Shown here: positions 42,954-51,200 of the stretch, one piece after another
Layout: every line of letters begins with the position of its first letter
Numbering within the stretch: position 1 is the stretch's first letter
From: Streptomyces sp. HNM0574
GTDB taxonomy: Bacteria; Actinomycetota; Actinomycetes; Streptomycetales; Streptomycetaceae
Direction of reading: 5' to 3'
DNA: 64,000 nt
NCBI RefSeq assembly: GCF_012726235.1
Contig: NZ_JAASAH010000002.1
Span: 124,001-188,000, forward strand
The notes under the pieces: generated by a model
What the model saw: the letters and a program-made list of their open reading frames with translations, nothing else
Told to the model about the DNA's origin: nothing
Database searches by the model: none
Program-made: the position numbers and the translations under genes

Positions 42954-43745
42954 ATGAGCACTGTTGACCGGGAGCGTCCCTCCCGAGCGCACCCGGACGT
43001 CCACGACCTCGCCGGCCGGACGGCGGACCGTCCCCGTACGGCCGCCGGGCGCGGCGGCGCGGCGGCCGAGCCGGCGCGCGTCACCCCGGCCGGTGCCGAC
43101 TGGCTCGCCTCCGCGAGCGTCTTCCCCCGCAGCGTCCACGCCCTGTGGCGGCTGCGCCCGGGCGCGCCCGGCGTGCTGCCCTGCGGCCGGGCCTTCGACG
43201 TGGTGAGCGTCGCGCCGGTGTTCGGCCGCCGCCTGCTGGACCGGCTGTGGTCGGCGGGCCCGGGCAGCGGCCCCGTCGCCACGCACCGCGGCCGGATGCT
43301 GCTGTTCGCCGAGCCGGGCACGGCCCACCGGCTGCCCGCGCTGCTCGACTGGGAGGAGTGGCGCACCCCGCGCCCCGGACCGGCCACCCCCGGTTCCGCT
43401 TCCGGCCTGGCCTCGCTGCTCTGCCACGGCCGGGGGGACGCGGTGACGGTGCCGTCGCCGCTCCCGCCCGAGGACCCGGGCCCCGCCTCCGGCTCGCGCT
43501 GGCTGGTCGCCCCGGACGTCCGGCACCCGTGGCTGCCCGGCGCCGAGGCGCTGCTGCGCGCGTGCCTGCGCGCCGAGCTCTCCCGCGAGGACCGCCCGCC
43601 GGAGGCCCGGGACGGGGCCGCGCGGCGGGTGCCGGCCGTCGGCGCAGGTCGTGGCGTGGGTCACGACTCCGGGCCGGGAGGACTATCGATTTTTATCCCG
43701 GCGGGTGGTGGTGCTAATGTCTACGACGTCAGCAGGCGCCGTTAG
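42954..43745 (+). CDS. Conserved protein, primase/polymerase-associated family by label; overlaps tRNA-Lys
   Basis: The 263-aa protein shows FPRSVHALWRLRPGAPGVLP, FDVVSVAPVFGRRLLDRLW, MLLFAEPGTAHRLPALLDWE and SRWLVAPDVRHPWLPGAE. Relatives are commonly labelled bifunctional DNA primase/polymerase, but I see no Asp-x-Asp metal site of a primase, so the label is not supported here. The motif order resembles the 127-aa protein at 35407. The C-terminus ISIFIPAGGGANVYDVSRRR is encoded by DNA that also holds the tRNA-Lys promoter, and the TAG stop (43743-43745) lies inside the tRNA, a 10-nt overlap. Confidence 0.7.
   Translation: MSTVDRERPSRAHPDVHDLAGRTADRPRTAAGRGGAAAEPARVTPAGADWLASASVFPRSVHALWRLRPGAPGVLPCGRAFDVVSVAPVFGRRLLDRLWSAGPGSGPVATHRGRMLLFAEPGTAHRLPALLDWEEWRTPRPGPATPGSASGLASLLCHGRGDAVTVPSPLPPEDPGPASGSRWLVAPDVRHPWLPGAEALLRACLRAELSREDRPPEARDGAARRVPAVGAGRGVGHDSGPGGLSIFIPAGGGANVYDVSRRR
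43692..43720 (+). promoter_or_regulatory. tRNA-Lys promoter inside the upstream coding sequence
   Basis: TTTATC (43692-43697) and TAATGT (43715-43720) are 17 bp apart, and the -10 ends 15 nt before the tRNA 5' end. The block is A+T-rich against its surroundings and is in frame coding for the protein's last 20 residues. Confidence 0.6.
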
Positions 43746-43809
43746 CTCAGTTGGTTAGAGCAGCTGACTCTTAATCAGCGGGTCCGGGGTTCGAGTCCCT
43801 GACGGCGTA
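43736..43809 (+). tRNA. tRNA-Lys (anticodon CTT), copy 1
   Basis: The 74-nt cloverleaf has acceptor GCGCCGT with ACGGCGT (first pair G-U), D-arm GCTCAGTTGGTTAGAGC, anticodon arm GCTGACTCTTAATCAGC, T-arm CCGGGGTTCGAGTCCCT and discriminator A. Its first 10 nt overlap the end of the preceding gene. It is identical to the copy at 58714. CCA is not encoded. Confidence 0.97.
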
Positions 43810-43817
43810 CAGACAGG

Positions 43818-43849
43818 CGAAAGCCCCTCGTGAGAGCGAGGGGCTTTCG
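43818..43849 (+). terminator. Terminator after tRNA-Lys copy 1
   Basis: A 13-bp perfect stem (43818-43830 with 43837-43849) and a 6-nt loop begin 9 nt after the tRNA. It may also serve the convergent protease gene. Confidence 0.85.
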
Positions 43850-43864
43850 TCGTTCCCGGGGCCG

Positions 43865-45151
43865 CTAGTCGCGGGCCTCCCCCAGCGGGCCCCGCGTGAT
43901 CCGTACGTCCCAGCCGCCGTCCTGGCCCCGGCCGGTGACCTCCACCCGTACGCCCCCGCCGCGTTCCGTCGCGAAGCTCTCGCCCTCGCCGAGCGGGGCG
44001 TCCGCGAGCGCCGGGTAGACGGAGCCGTCGGCGCAGCTCCGGGTGCCGGGGTGGCCGTCGACGACCTCGATCGGCCCGCGCGTGGACGCCCGGTCGCTGC
44101 GCACCCAGTACAGGAGCACCCCGCCGTGGCACATCCCGCTCTCGGCGCTCCGGGTGCCGCGCACCTCGACGGCGAGGGCCTCGCGGGCGCCGGTGCGGAC
44201 GACGGCGAGCCGCTTGTCCTCGCCCCCGGTGCCGAGCGGGGTGCGGTCGAGGGAGTACAGGGTGTGGGTGCTGCTGCCCTCGGCCTCGGCGACGCAGTCG
44301 ACGTGGGGGCGGCCGAGCCAGCCGAGCTTCCACTTGTGCCAGGCGAAGGGTTCGGGCGCGAGGCCGAACTGGCTGCCCATGAGGTCCCAGTCGCCGACGT
44401 AGGTGTCCCAGTCGCCGGTCCCCGTACCGGCACCGTCGCCGTCGGGCCGGTGGTAGAGGTCGGGGAGGTCGAAGACGTGGCCGGTCTCGTGGGCGAGGAC
44501 GTGCCGGTCGGGCGGGCTCTGCTCGAAGACGGTGACCAGCCGCTTGATGGCGGAGCCGTCGGCCTCCAGCGGTTCGTCGAGATTGACGACCTTGGTCGCG
44601 TCCGAGTTGACGCCGCGCGCGTCCGGGTCGGCGACGAGGTAGATCACGTCGTACCGGCTGAAGTCGACGTACGGGTCGGCGGCGGCGACCGCGTCCCGCA
44701 GGTACCTGCCGCGCAGCTCGGGCTCCCAGTCCCGGTGGATGCCGTACGAGGTGGAGGCGGCGGGCATCCGGATCCAGTGGCCGAAGGTGTGCGGGCGCAG
44801 GGTGAAGCGGCCGTAGGAGGCGCGGTCGAAGAAGTCGGAGGTGGCCGGGAAGTGGTCGGCGGCGAGCTGCCGGGGGCGCACGGAGGGGCGGGCGTCGGGG
44901 AACGCGAGGAAGATCATCGCGGCGTCGAGCGAGCCCTCGGGGCGGGGGTAGTCGGCGTTCCAGGTGTCGGTGCCGAGCGAGTGGTGCGCCTCGGTGCGCG
45001 GGAGCGCGCAGGGGACGGTTCCGGTGGCGGCGGAGGCCGGGCCCGCGACGAGGGCCATACCCGTGAACGCGGTGAGCGCGGTCCCGAGCGTCGCCGTCCG
45101 GCGCCAGCCGCGCCCCCAGTGCACTCCCCCGGGTATGTGCGATCGCGCCAC
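43865..45151 (-). CDS. Secreted M6-type metalloprotease (immune-inhibitor-A-like)
   Basis: The 428-aa protein has a signal peptide (WGRGWRRTATLGTALTAFTG, ending GPASAA). The metal site reads LAHETGHVFDLPDLY, which fits HExxH-x-x-x-x-D/E of M6 peptidases, and WDLMGSQFG lies shortly after, as in immune inhibitor A. Earlier, MIFLAFPDARPS and HFPATSDFFDRASYGRFTL match the M6 N-terminal part. It should degrade extracellular protein. The GTG start has GAGG 7 nt upstream. The gene is divergent from the cdgA-like gene across 359 nt and convergent with tRNA-Lys. Confidence 0.88.
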   Translation of the reverse strand: MARSHIPGGVHWGRGWRRTATLGTALTAFTGMALVAGPASAATGTVPCALPRTEAHHSLGTDTWNADYPRPEGSLDAAMIFLAFPDARPSVRPRQLAADHFPATSDFFDRASYGRFTLRPHTFGHWIRMPAASTSYGIHRDWEPELRGRYLRDAVAAADPYVDFSRYDVIYLVADPDARGVNSDATKVVNLDEPLEADGSAIKRLVTVFEQSPPDRHVLAHETGHVFDLPDLYHRPDGDGAGTGTGDWDTYVGDWDLMGSQFGLAPEPFAWHKWKLGWLGRPHVDCVAEAEGSSTHTLYSLDRTPLGTGGEDKRLAVVRTGAREALAVEVRGTRSAESGMCHGGVLLYWVRSDRASTRGPIEVVDGHPGTRSCADGSVYPALADAPLGEGESFATERGGGVRVEVTGRGQDGGWDVRITRGPLGEARD

Positions 45152-45510
45152 GTCTCGACCTCACCGTTTCAGGAAGCAGGGACGACCCCCACGCTGTCGC
45201 CAATGTCCCGTGAAGTCCTGTTCCGGTAGGCCGGGTGAGTCACACGCGGTACGACTAACTCCACTACTCTCCGTGGCTTTCGATCAGCTTGTGGCGCCGC
45301 CCGGGCAGAAATGTTCAGCCGTGGGCCGACCCGTTTGCCCCACGGACATCAATGGCCGTTTCCCGCATCCAAGGCACTGGCTCCGCGATCGCACGAACCT
45401 CTATGATCGGCACATTTCCAGCGCGGATCCGCCTCCTGACGCCGCACGGCGTTCCTCCCCGACGGGGGCCGGCCGATCCGTACGAGTCGAATCCCCCGCG
45501 GGAGCGATTG
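45152..45510. promoter_or_regulatory. Divergent region with BldD-like element and cdgA promoter candidate
   Basis: This 359-nt gap holds GTGA-G-TCAC at 45235-45243, which fits the half-site pattern AGTGA-Nm-TCACC described for BldD, with a one-base spacer. TATGAT at 45402-45407 is a good -10 hexamer about 100 nt before the cdgA GTG; its -35 is weak. No other gene seen. Confidence 0.35.
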
Positions 45511-47385
45511 GTGAACGGACCCCTCGAAGGACCGGGCAACAACGCCGGCGACACACCCCGAACAGCACCGCAGGACACAACGGAAAGTAACCGTGAACCG
45601 CCGCGGAACGGCAGCAGGCAACGCCGCCGGGACCGCGGCTCCCGGATCACGCAGAGCGACTTCCGGGCCGCGTTCGGCGCGGCCCAGCTCGCCATGGCCA
45701 TCGTCGACCGCGACGGCCGCGTGGTCACCGCGAACCGGGCGCTCGGCACGCTGCTCGGCACCAGCCCCGAGTCCCTCACCTCGGCCACCGTCTCCGACCT
45801 GACGGGCCTCGGCGGCGATGACCCGATGCGCCGCCGGTACCACGAGACGCTGCTCGGCCGCGGCGGCCGGATGACCTGCACCCGGCGCCTGAAGCACACC
45901 GACGGGCACACCCTCTGGGCCGAGGTGACCGTCACCCCCACCGAACGGGAGGGCGAGGCGCTGCTCGCCGTCACCGACATCAGCGAGCACCGCGACCTCC
46001 AGGAGCGCCTGCGGCACCTGGAGATGCACGACCCGGTGACGAAGCTGCCCAACCGCACGCTGTTCTTCGAACGGCTCGCCACGGCGCTGGCCGAGACGGC
46101 GACCGGCCGGATCGGCGTCTGCTACCTGGACCTGGACGGCTTCAAGGCGGTCAACGACACCCACGGGCACCGGGTCGGCGACGAGCTGCTCAACGCGGTC
46201 GCGCAGCGGCTGCGGCTCTGCTCGCAGGACCACGAGCACAGCGGCGACGGCGGCGGCCAGGGGCATCTGGTGGCGCGGCTCGGCGGCGACGAGTTCGTGA
46301 TCCTGGTGGAGAACTCGACCGGCACGGAACAGCTCTCCGGCCTCGCGCAGGCGGTGACCCTGGCGCTCCAGCCGCCCTTCGAGCTGGCCGGACAGCGGAT
46401 GGCCGTCTCCGCGAGCGTCGGCGTCGTCGAGCGCGAGGCCGAGGGCACGACGCCGACGGAGCTGATGCAGGCCGCCGACACCACGCTGTACTGGGCGAAG
46501 GCCGACGGCCGCGCCCGGTGGACGCTCTTCGACCCCGAGCGCAACGCGCACCGGATGACCCGTCAGGCGCTCTCCAGCGCGCTGCGCGGCGCCGTCGAGC
46601 GGGGCGAGTTCCTGCTGGAGTACCAGCCGATCGTCGGCTTCGACGACGACGGGCTGCGCGGCGTCGAGGCCCTGGTGCGCTGGCAGCACCCGCAGTTCGG
46701 GGTGCTGCCGCCGAACCGGTTCGTCGGGCTCGCCGAGGAGAACGGCGCGATCGTGCCGCTGGGCCGCTGGGTGCTGGAGGAGTCCTGCCGCCAGGCCAGG
46801 CGCTGGATGCGGGAGCGGCCGGACGTGCCGCTGTTCGTCAGCGTCAACGTCGCCGTGCGGCAGGTGTGGGACGCGGATCTGGTCGCGGACGTCGCGCGGG
46901 TCCTGGAGGAGACGGGGCTGCCCGCCGACCGGCTCCAGCTGGAGCTGACCGAGTCGGCGGTGATGGGCTCGGCGGGCCGGCCGCTCCAGGCCCTGCAGGC
47001 GCTGAGCGGGATGGGCGTACGCATCGCCATCGACGACTTCGGCACCGGCTACTCCAACCTCGCCTACCTGAGCAGGCTTCCGGTGCGGGTGCTGAAGCTG
47101 GACGGCATGTTCGTCCGCGGGTTCCGCGCCGCACGGCACCAGAACCCGGCGGACGAGACGATCGTGACGGCCCTCGTCCAGCTCGCGCACCAGCTGGGGC
47201 TGACCGTCACCGCCGAGTGCGTCGAGGGCCCCGCGCAGGCCGAACGGCTGCGCCGGATCGGCTGCGACACCGGACAGGGCTGGCACTACGCGAAGCCGAT
47301 GGCGGCCCGCCGCGTCTCCGCCCTGCTCGCCGTCCAGCCCGCACCGCCGGAACACCCCGCGCCGCCCGGGCCCGAGGCCCCCTGA
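45511..47385 (+). CDS. cdgA: PAS-GGDEF-EAL cyclic-di-GMP enzyme, CdgA-like
   Basis: The 624-aa protein has a disordered N-terminus, a PAS domain at about residues 45-165, a GGDEF domain with intact RLGGDEFVIL, and an EAL domain with GVEALVRW, QLELTES, AIDDFGTGYSNLAYLSR, LDGMFV and AECVEG. It has no transmembrane helices. It can make and/or degrade c-di-GMP; both active sites look complete. From memory S. coelicolor CdgA has this domain set and lies at the corresponding place, and it affects aerial growth and antibiotic production under BldD control. The GTG start has GGAG 6 nt upstream; the frame is open to 45289 without a better site. Confidence 0.87.
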   Translation: MNGPLEGPGNNAGDTPRTAPQDTTESNREPPRNGSRQRRRDRGSRITQSDFRAAFGAAQLAMAIVDRDGRVVTANRALGTLLGTSPESLTSATVSDLTGLGGDDPMRRRYHETLLGRGGRMTCTRRLKHTDGHTLWAEVTVTPTEREGEALLAVTDISEHRDLQERLRHLEMHDPVTKLPNRTLFFERLATALAETATGRIGVCYLDLDGFKAVNDTHGHRVGDELLNAVAQRLRLCSQDHEHSGDGGGQGHLVARLGGDEFVILVENSTGTEQLSGLAQAVTLALQPPFELAGQRMAVSASVGVVEREAEGTTPTELMQAADTTLYWAKADGRARWTLFDPERNAHRMTRQALSSALRGAVERGEFLLEYQPIVGFDDDGLRGVEALVRWQHPQFGVLPPNRFVGLAEENGAIVPLGRWVLEESCRQARRWMRERPDVPLFVSVNVAVRQVWDADLVADVARVLEETGLPADRLQLELTESAVMGSAGRPLQALQALSGMGVRIAIDDFGTGYSNLAYLSRLPVRVLKLDGMFVRGFRAARHQNPADETIVTALVQLAHQLGLTVTAECVEGPAQAERLRRIGCDTGQGWHYAKPMAARRVSALLAVQPAPPEHPAPPGPEAP

Positions 47386-47437
47386 GCGAGGCCCCGGCCC
47401 GCGCAGCCGTCCGCGCCCCGTCCGGCGCCCGGCCGGC

Positions 47438-48586
47438 TCAGTCCTCGTGCGGCATGCCGTACGCGTCCGCGATCAGGGAGACGGAGCGGACGCGGGCCTC
47501 GGGCGCGTGCACGTTCGCCGTGATCATCAGCTCGTCGGCCCCGGTGCGCCGGGTCAGCGCGTCCAGCCCCTCGCGCACGGCGTCGGGGGTGCCGTGCACG
47601 ACGTTGCCCGACCAGCTGTCCACGAACTCCCGCTCGGCGGCGCTGAACTCGTACGCCTCCGCCTCCTCCGGCGTCGGCATCAGACCGGCCCGTCCGGTGC
47701 GCAGCCGCAGCATCGACAGGGCGCCGGTGAGCGTCTGACGCCGCGCCTCCTTCTCGTCCTCCGCCGCCAGCGCGGCCACCCCGATCGCCGCGTACGGCTC
47801 GTCGAGGACGGCCGACGGGCGGAAGTGCTCCCGGTACAGGTCGAGCGCGGGCAGCGTGTTGGCCGAGGAGAAGTGGTGCGCGAAGGAGAACGGCAGGCCG
47901 AGGCTGCCGGCCAGCTGGGCGCTGAAGCCGGAGGAGCCGAGCAGCCAGACCGAGGGCCGGCCGGTGTCCCCGCCCTGGACCGGTCCTGGCACGGCGTGGA
48001 TGCGCGCGTAGCGGTGGCCGTCGGGGAACGAGTCGTCGAGGAACCGGATCAACTCGGCGAGCTGCTGCGGGAACTCGTCGGCGCCCTCCCTCAGCCGGTC
48101 GGTGCGGCGCAGCGCGGCGGCGGTGGCGCCGTCGGTGCCGGGGGCGCGGCCCAGGCCGAGGTCGATCCGGCCGGGCGCGAGCGCCTCCAGCGTCCCGAAC
48201 TGTTCGGCGACGACGAGCGGCGCGTGGTTGGGCAGCATCACGCCGCCGGAGCCGAGCCGGATGCGGTCGGTGTGGGCGGCCAGGTGGGAGAGGATCACCG
48301 CGGGCGAGGAGCTCGCGACGCCCGGCATGGAGTGGTGCTCGGCGACCCAGTGGCGGGTGAAGCCGCGCCGTTCGGCCGTCCGCGCCATCTCGACGGAGGC
48401 GCGCAGCGCGTCCCGCGCGCTCTGCCCGACGCCGACGTTCACCAGGTCCAGGACGGACAGCGCGGCCGGTGCGGTGCCCTTCGCGCGTCCGCGGACGGGG
48501 TCGTGCCGCTCTCCGGCCGGGCCGCGGTGCGTGCCGTGCCCGCCGTCTGCCGCTCCGGTGCTCGTGCCCTGTGCGTCGTCGCCCAC
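47438..48586 (-). CDS. LLM-class flavin-dependent oxidoreductase (luciferase-like)
   Basis: The 382-aa protein has the bacterial-luciferase TIM barrel: [53 protein letters not shown] and [20 protein letters not shown]. These are the FMN-binding segments of the MsnO8/alkanal-monooxygenase-like group. It probably oxidises a small organic substrate with FMNH2 and oxygen; the substrate is unknown. The GTG start at 48586 has AGAGG about 10 nt upstream. The first 35 residues are a Gly/His-rich tail absent from most members, so a later start (GTG near 48520) is possible. It is divergent from the VOC gene. Confidence 0.85.
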   Translation of the reverse strand: MGDDAQGTSTGAADGGHGTHRGPAGERHDPVRGRAKGTAPAALSVLDLVNVGVGQSARDALRASVEMARTAERRGFTRHWVAEHHSMPGVASSSPAVILSHLAAHTDRIRLGSGGVMLPNHAPLVVAEQFGTLEALAPGRIDLGLGRAPGTDGATAAALRRTDRLREGADEFPQQLAELIRFLDDSFPDGHRYARIHAVPGPVQGGDTGRPSVWLLGSSGFSAQLAGSLGLPFSFAHHFSSANTLPALDLYREHFRPSAVLDEPYAAIGVAALAAEDEKEARRQTLTGALSMLRLRTGRAGLMPTPEEAEAYEFSAAEREFVDSWSGNVVHGTPDAVREGLDALTRRTGADELMITANVHAPEARVRSVSLIADAYGMPHED

Positions 48587-48763
48587 CGTGGCCCTGCCTC
48601 TCCCCTGATGCGTCTGCTGCGTCCGTTGCTTCCGGGGACGACAACCGCGCGCCGGGTCCCGGTCTTCCCCGTGCGGCGTGTGCTTCGCGCCACGGGCACC
48701 ATCTACGGGTCGGCCGGCGCGGTGCCGCCGGCGTGCCAAGGGCATCACGGCTGTGGAGGAAGC

Positions 48764-49153
48764 ATGCGTGTCACCGGGTTCGACCACCTCGTCCTCAACG
48801 TCTCCGACGTCGAGCGCTCGCTCGCGTTCTACCGGGACAGGCTCGGCCTCGCGCCGGTACGGCTGGCGGAATGGCGGGCGGGCGAGGTCCCCTTCCCGTC
48901 CGTCCGGGTCAGCGCCACGACGATCATCGACCTCGTCCGCGCGCCCGGCGGGGCGCCTCAGGGCGGGAACGTCGACCACATCTGCCTGACCGTCGCCCCG
49001 CTCGACTGGCAAGAGGTCGTCGACTCGGGCGAGTTCACCGTCCTCGACGGCCCGGGCACCCGCTTCGGCGCCCGCGGCGAGGCCCAGTCGCTGTACGTCC
49101 GGGACCCGGACGGCAACACCGTCGAGCTGCGCTGGTACCCGCAGGACGCCTGA
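48764..49153 (+). CDS. VOC family (glyoxalase/bleomycin-resistance fold) protein
   Basis: The 129-aa protein has two beta-alpha-beta-beta-beta modules: [20 protein letters not shown] with the first metal His, VDHICLTV with the second, and [16 protein letters not shown] with the metal Glu. It is a metal-dependent lyase, isomerase, dioxygenase or resistance protein of the vicinal-oxygen-chelate superfamily; the reaction cannot be told. GGAGGA lies 3-4 nt before the ATG, rather close. It stands alone, with a strong terminator before the next, convergent gene. Confidence 0.87.
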   Translation: MRVTGFDHLVLNVSDVERSLAFYRDRLGLAPVRLAEWRAGEVPFPSVRVSATTIIDLVRAPGGAPQGGNVDHICLTVAPLDWQEVVDSGEFTVLDGPGTRFGARGEAQSLYVRDPDGNTVELRWYPQDA

Positions 49154-49157
49154 CGCG

Positions 49158-49196
49158 CGAGGGGCCCCGGACGCGGGGTGCGTCCGGGGCCCCTCG
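49158..49196. terminator. Bidirectional terminator between VOC gene and racemase-family gene
   Basis: A 17-bp perfect stem (49158-49174 with 49180-49196) and a 5-nt loop lie between convergent stops. Confidence 0.85.
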
Positions 49197-49208
49197 GCGG
49201 GCGGGCCG

Positions 49209-49955
49209 TCAGGCCGCGAAGAGCGTGCCCAGGCGGGGGCAGCGGACCGTGCGGTCCAGCAGGCGCAGGCCCTCCCAGGCGGTGACCTGGTTCGCCGTGA
49301 GCACCGGCTTGCCCAGCGACTCCTCGATCCGCGGAATCCAGGCCGCGCTGTGCAGCGCGGTGTCCGGCAGCAGCACCGCCTGCGCCTGCGGGTGGTCCCC
49401 CGCGGTGGCCATGGCGAGCACCTCGTCCAGGCCCCAAGTGCCCACCTCGGCGGCGGTGATGATGCCGCTCCCCCGGTGCGAGACGACCTCGGCGCCGGCC
49501 GCCTTGAGGAACGCGGCGAAGAGCTCGGCCACGTCGTCCGGGTACGTCGCGGCGACGGCCACCCGCTCGGCGCCGAGCGCGCGGACGGCGTGCGCGAAGG
49601 CGAAGGAGGTGCTGGAGGCCGGGAGCCCCGCCGTCGCCGACAGCTCGCGCACCTGCTCGTGCGCGCCCTCCCAGCCGAAGACGAAGCTGGCCGAGGTGCA
49701 GGCCCACACGACGGCCTGGACGTCCTGCCGCTTCACCTCGTCCACCCGGGCGGCCAGCCGCGCCGTGGAGCCCATCTCCAGCAGGGCGTCCACCCGGTGG
49801 GCGTCCTCCCCGATGTCGGTGTGCACCAGCGGCAGCCGGACCCCGGCGCCCGCCTCCGCCAGCATCCGCTCCAGGCGCGGATAGTCGTCCTCGGCCGAAT
49901 AGCCGGGGTAGAGGAACCCCACCGCCTGCTCCGGCCGCCCTGCCGCCTGTGCCAT
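49209..49955 (-). CDS. Asp/Glu racemase superfamily enzyme (maleate isomerase/EutA-like), second Cys absent
   Basis: The 248-aa protein resembles maleate cis-trans isomerase, arylmalonate decarboxylase and EutA. It keeps the first active-site Cys ([13 protein letters not shown], near residue 86), but the second-Cys motif (SCTNLPT in its neighbour) reads [12 protein letters not shown]. It also has [17 protein letters not shown] and [15 protein letters not shown], typical of the family. With one Cys it cannot use the two-base racemase mechanism; a decarboxylase- or lyase-like reaction is possible. GGAGG lies 5 nt before the ATG. It follows the two-Cys homologue by 86 nt on the same strand, so the two are probably one operon. 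Confidence 0.82.
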   Translation of the reverse strand: MAQAAGRPEQAVGFLYPGYSAEDDYPRLERMLAEAGAGVRLPLVHTDIGEDAHRVDALLEMGSTARLAARVDEVKRQDVQAVVWACTSASFVFGWEGAHEQVRELSATAGLPASSTSFAFAHAVRALGAERVAVAATYPDDVAELFAAFLKAAGAEVVSHRGSGIITAAEVGTWGLDEVLAMATAGDHPQAQAVLLPDTALHSAAWIPRIEESLGKPVLTANQVTAWEGLRLLDRTVRCPRLGTLFAA

Positions 49956-50041
49956 CTACGCCTCCTGACGCGTCGTGCCGAGTGCTGGTGCTGCTGCGAC
50001 GCGGCGGGCGAGGCGCCCGCCGCGTCCGGGAATCCGGCCGG

Positions 50042-50986
50042 TCACCGGGGCGGCTGCGGGCCGCCCCACTCGTCGCCGCCGGCCGGCGGGTACGGCGGGT
50101 CGAAGCCGTCGAGCGGCTCGCCGCCCTCGGCGCCGGCGCCCGCGAGCGCCGCCTCCTGCTCCACCGGGTCGGCGGCCGGGGGCACGTTCGCCGCGGCGGG
50201 ACCGGGGGGTTCGGCGGGCGGCGCGGGCGCCATCCCGGCGGGGCCGCGCCGGGCCGCCGGGTCGAGCAGCGCCTGGTACGCGCCGACGGCTTCCTTGCCG
50301 ACGCGGCGCAGCGCGGCCCACATCGTGACCTGGTTCGCGGAGAGGACGGGCATCCGCAGCTCGGCCTCCAGCTGCGGGATGACGTCGTAGGTGGGGAGGT
50401 TGGTGCAGCTGATGAACAGCGCGTCGGGCGCGTCCCCGACGGCCTCCCGCGCCATCTCGACCACGTCCCGGTACGGCACCTTCCAGATGTGCCGGGTGAG
50501 CCCGAGGTACGCGCGGCCGGTGACCGCGACCCCGGCCTCGCCGAGGAAGTCCTCCAGCGAGTCCGTCACGGACTTGGTGTAGGGGGTGATGACGGCGACG
50601 CGCCGCGCGTCGATCTCGCGCAGCGCGTCCAGCAGGGCTCCCGACGTCGTGAGCGACGGCGTCTCGGACGCCTGTTCCATGGCCGCGCTCATCGCTCGCT
50701 CGCCGCGCGTCCCGCCGACGAAGCTGCCCGATGTGCAGGCGTACGCGAGGACTTCGGGCTCGACGGCGGAGAGGGCCTGCACGGCCGAACGCAGTGTCTC
50801 GTGCTCACTGACCAGCCGGGCCTGGTCGAGGCTGACCTCGACGGGAACAAAAGGGGTTCGCGTGAGGTGCAGGGACACGTCGTCCGGCACCCAACGCCAC
50901 AGCTCGCGATCCAGCGCGAAGTCGAACGGAGCGACGATTCCTACACCACGCTGCGGTTGTGGTCCGCCGAGGAAGGAGACATCCAT
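50042..50986 (-). CDS. Asp/Glu racemase superfamily enzyme (maleate isomerase/EutA-like), two-Cys form
   Basis: The 314-aa protein has both active-site cysteines, LAYACTSGSFVGG near residue 82 and LFISCTNLPTYDVIP near residue 190, plus LSANQVTMWAALRR. This matches maleate isomerases and EutA-type proteins. It should isomerise, racemise or decarboxylate a dicarboxylate-like substrate. The last 75 residues are an unusual Pro/Ala/Gly-rich tail (PAPPAEPPGPAAANVPP, ending EWGGPQPPR). The ATG at 50986 has GGGG 6 nt upstream; a TTG at 50998 is in frame. It is divergent from the hydroxyacid dehydrogenase gene and shares its symmetric promoter. Confidence 0.83.
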   Translation of the reverse strand: MDVSFLGGPQPQRGVGIVAPFDFALDRELWRWVPDDVSLHLTRTPFVPVEVSLDQARLVSEHETLRSAVQALSAVEPEVLAYACTSGSFVGGTRGERAMSAAMEQASETPSLTTSGALLDALREIDARRVAVITPYTKSVTDSLEDFLGEAGVAVTGRAYLGLTRHIWKVPYRDVVEMAREAVGDAPDALFISCTNLPTYDVIPQLEAELRMPVLSANQVTMWAALRRVGKEAVGAYQALLDPAARRGPAGMAPAPPAEPPGPAAANVPPAADPVEQEAALAGAGAEGGEPLDGFDPPYPPAGGDEWGGPQPPR

Positions 50987-51091
50987 TTCGAGCCCCAAGA
51001 GAACGGAGGGGTGGCCTGTGGCCGGAAGGCCGAAGGGCCGAGAGAAAAGGAAAGCCGGTCAAAAGCCGGAACGCCGGGACAGATGCCTTTG

Positions 51092-51127
51092 TTGACGACG
51101 GTAGTTCGCTCTCCCTACCGTGGTCAA
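51092..51127. promoter_or_regulatory. Symmetric bidirectional promoter/operator
   Basis: TTGACGACGGTAG (51092-51104) and CTACCGTGGTCAA (51115-51127) are inverted repeats matching at 12 of 13 positions with a 10-nt spacer. Plus strand: TTGACG and TACCGT (51116-51121), spacing 18. Minus strand: TTGACC (51127-51122) and TACCGT (51103-51098), spacing 18. Each arm gives the -35 of one promoter and the -10 of the other, so the two compete and one bound protein would control both. Confidence 0.75.
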
Positions 51128-51200
51128 TCCTCGCATCTCCGCCGGGGTTCGCGCCGTCCGCACACCAGGCCGCCCCTCGTTTCGAAACGGTTTCCCGCCG

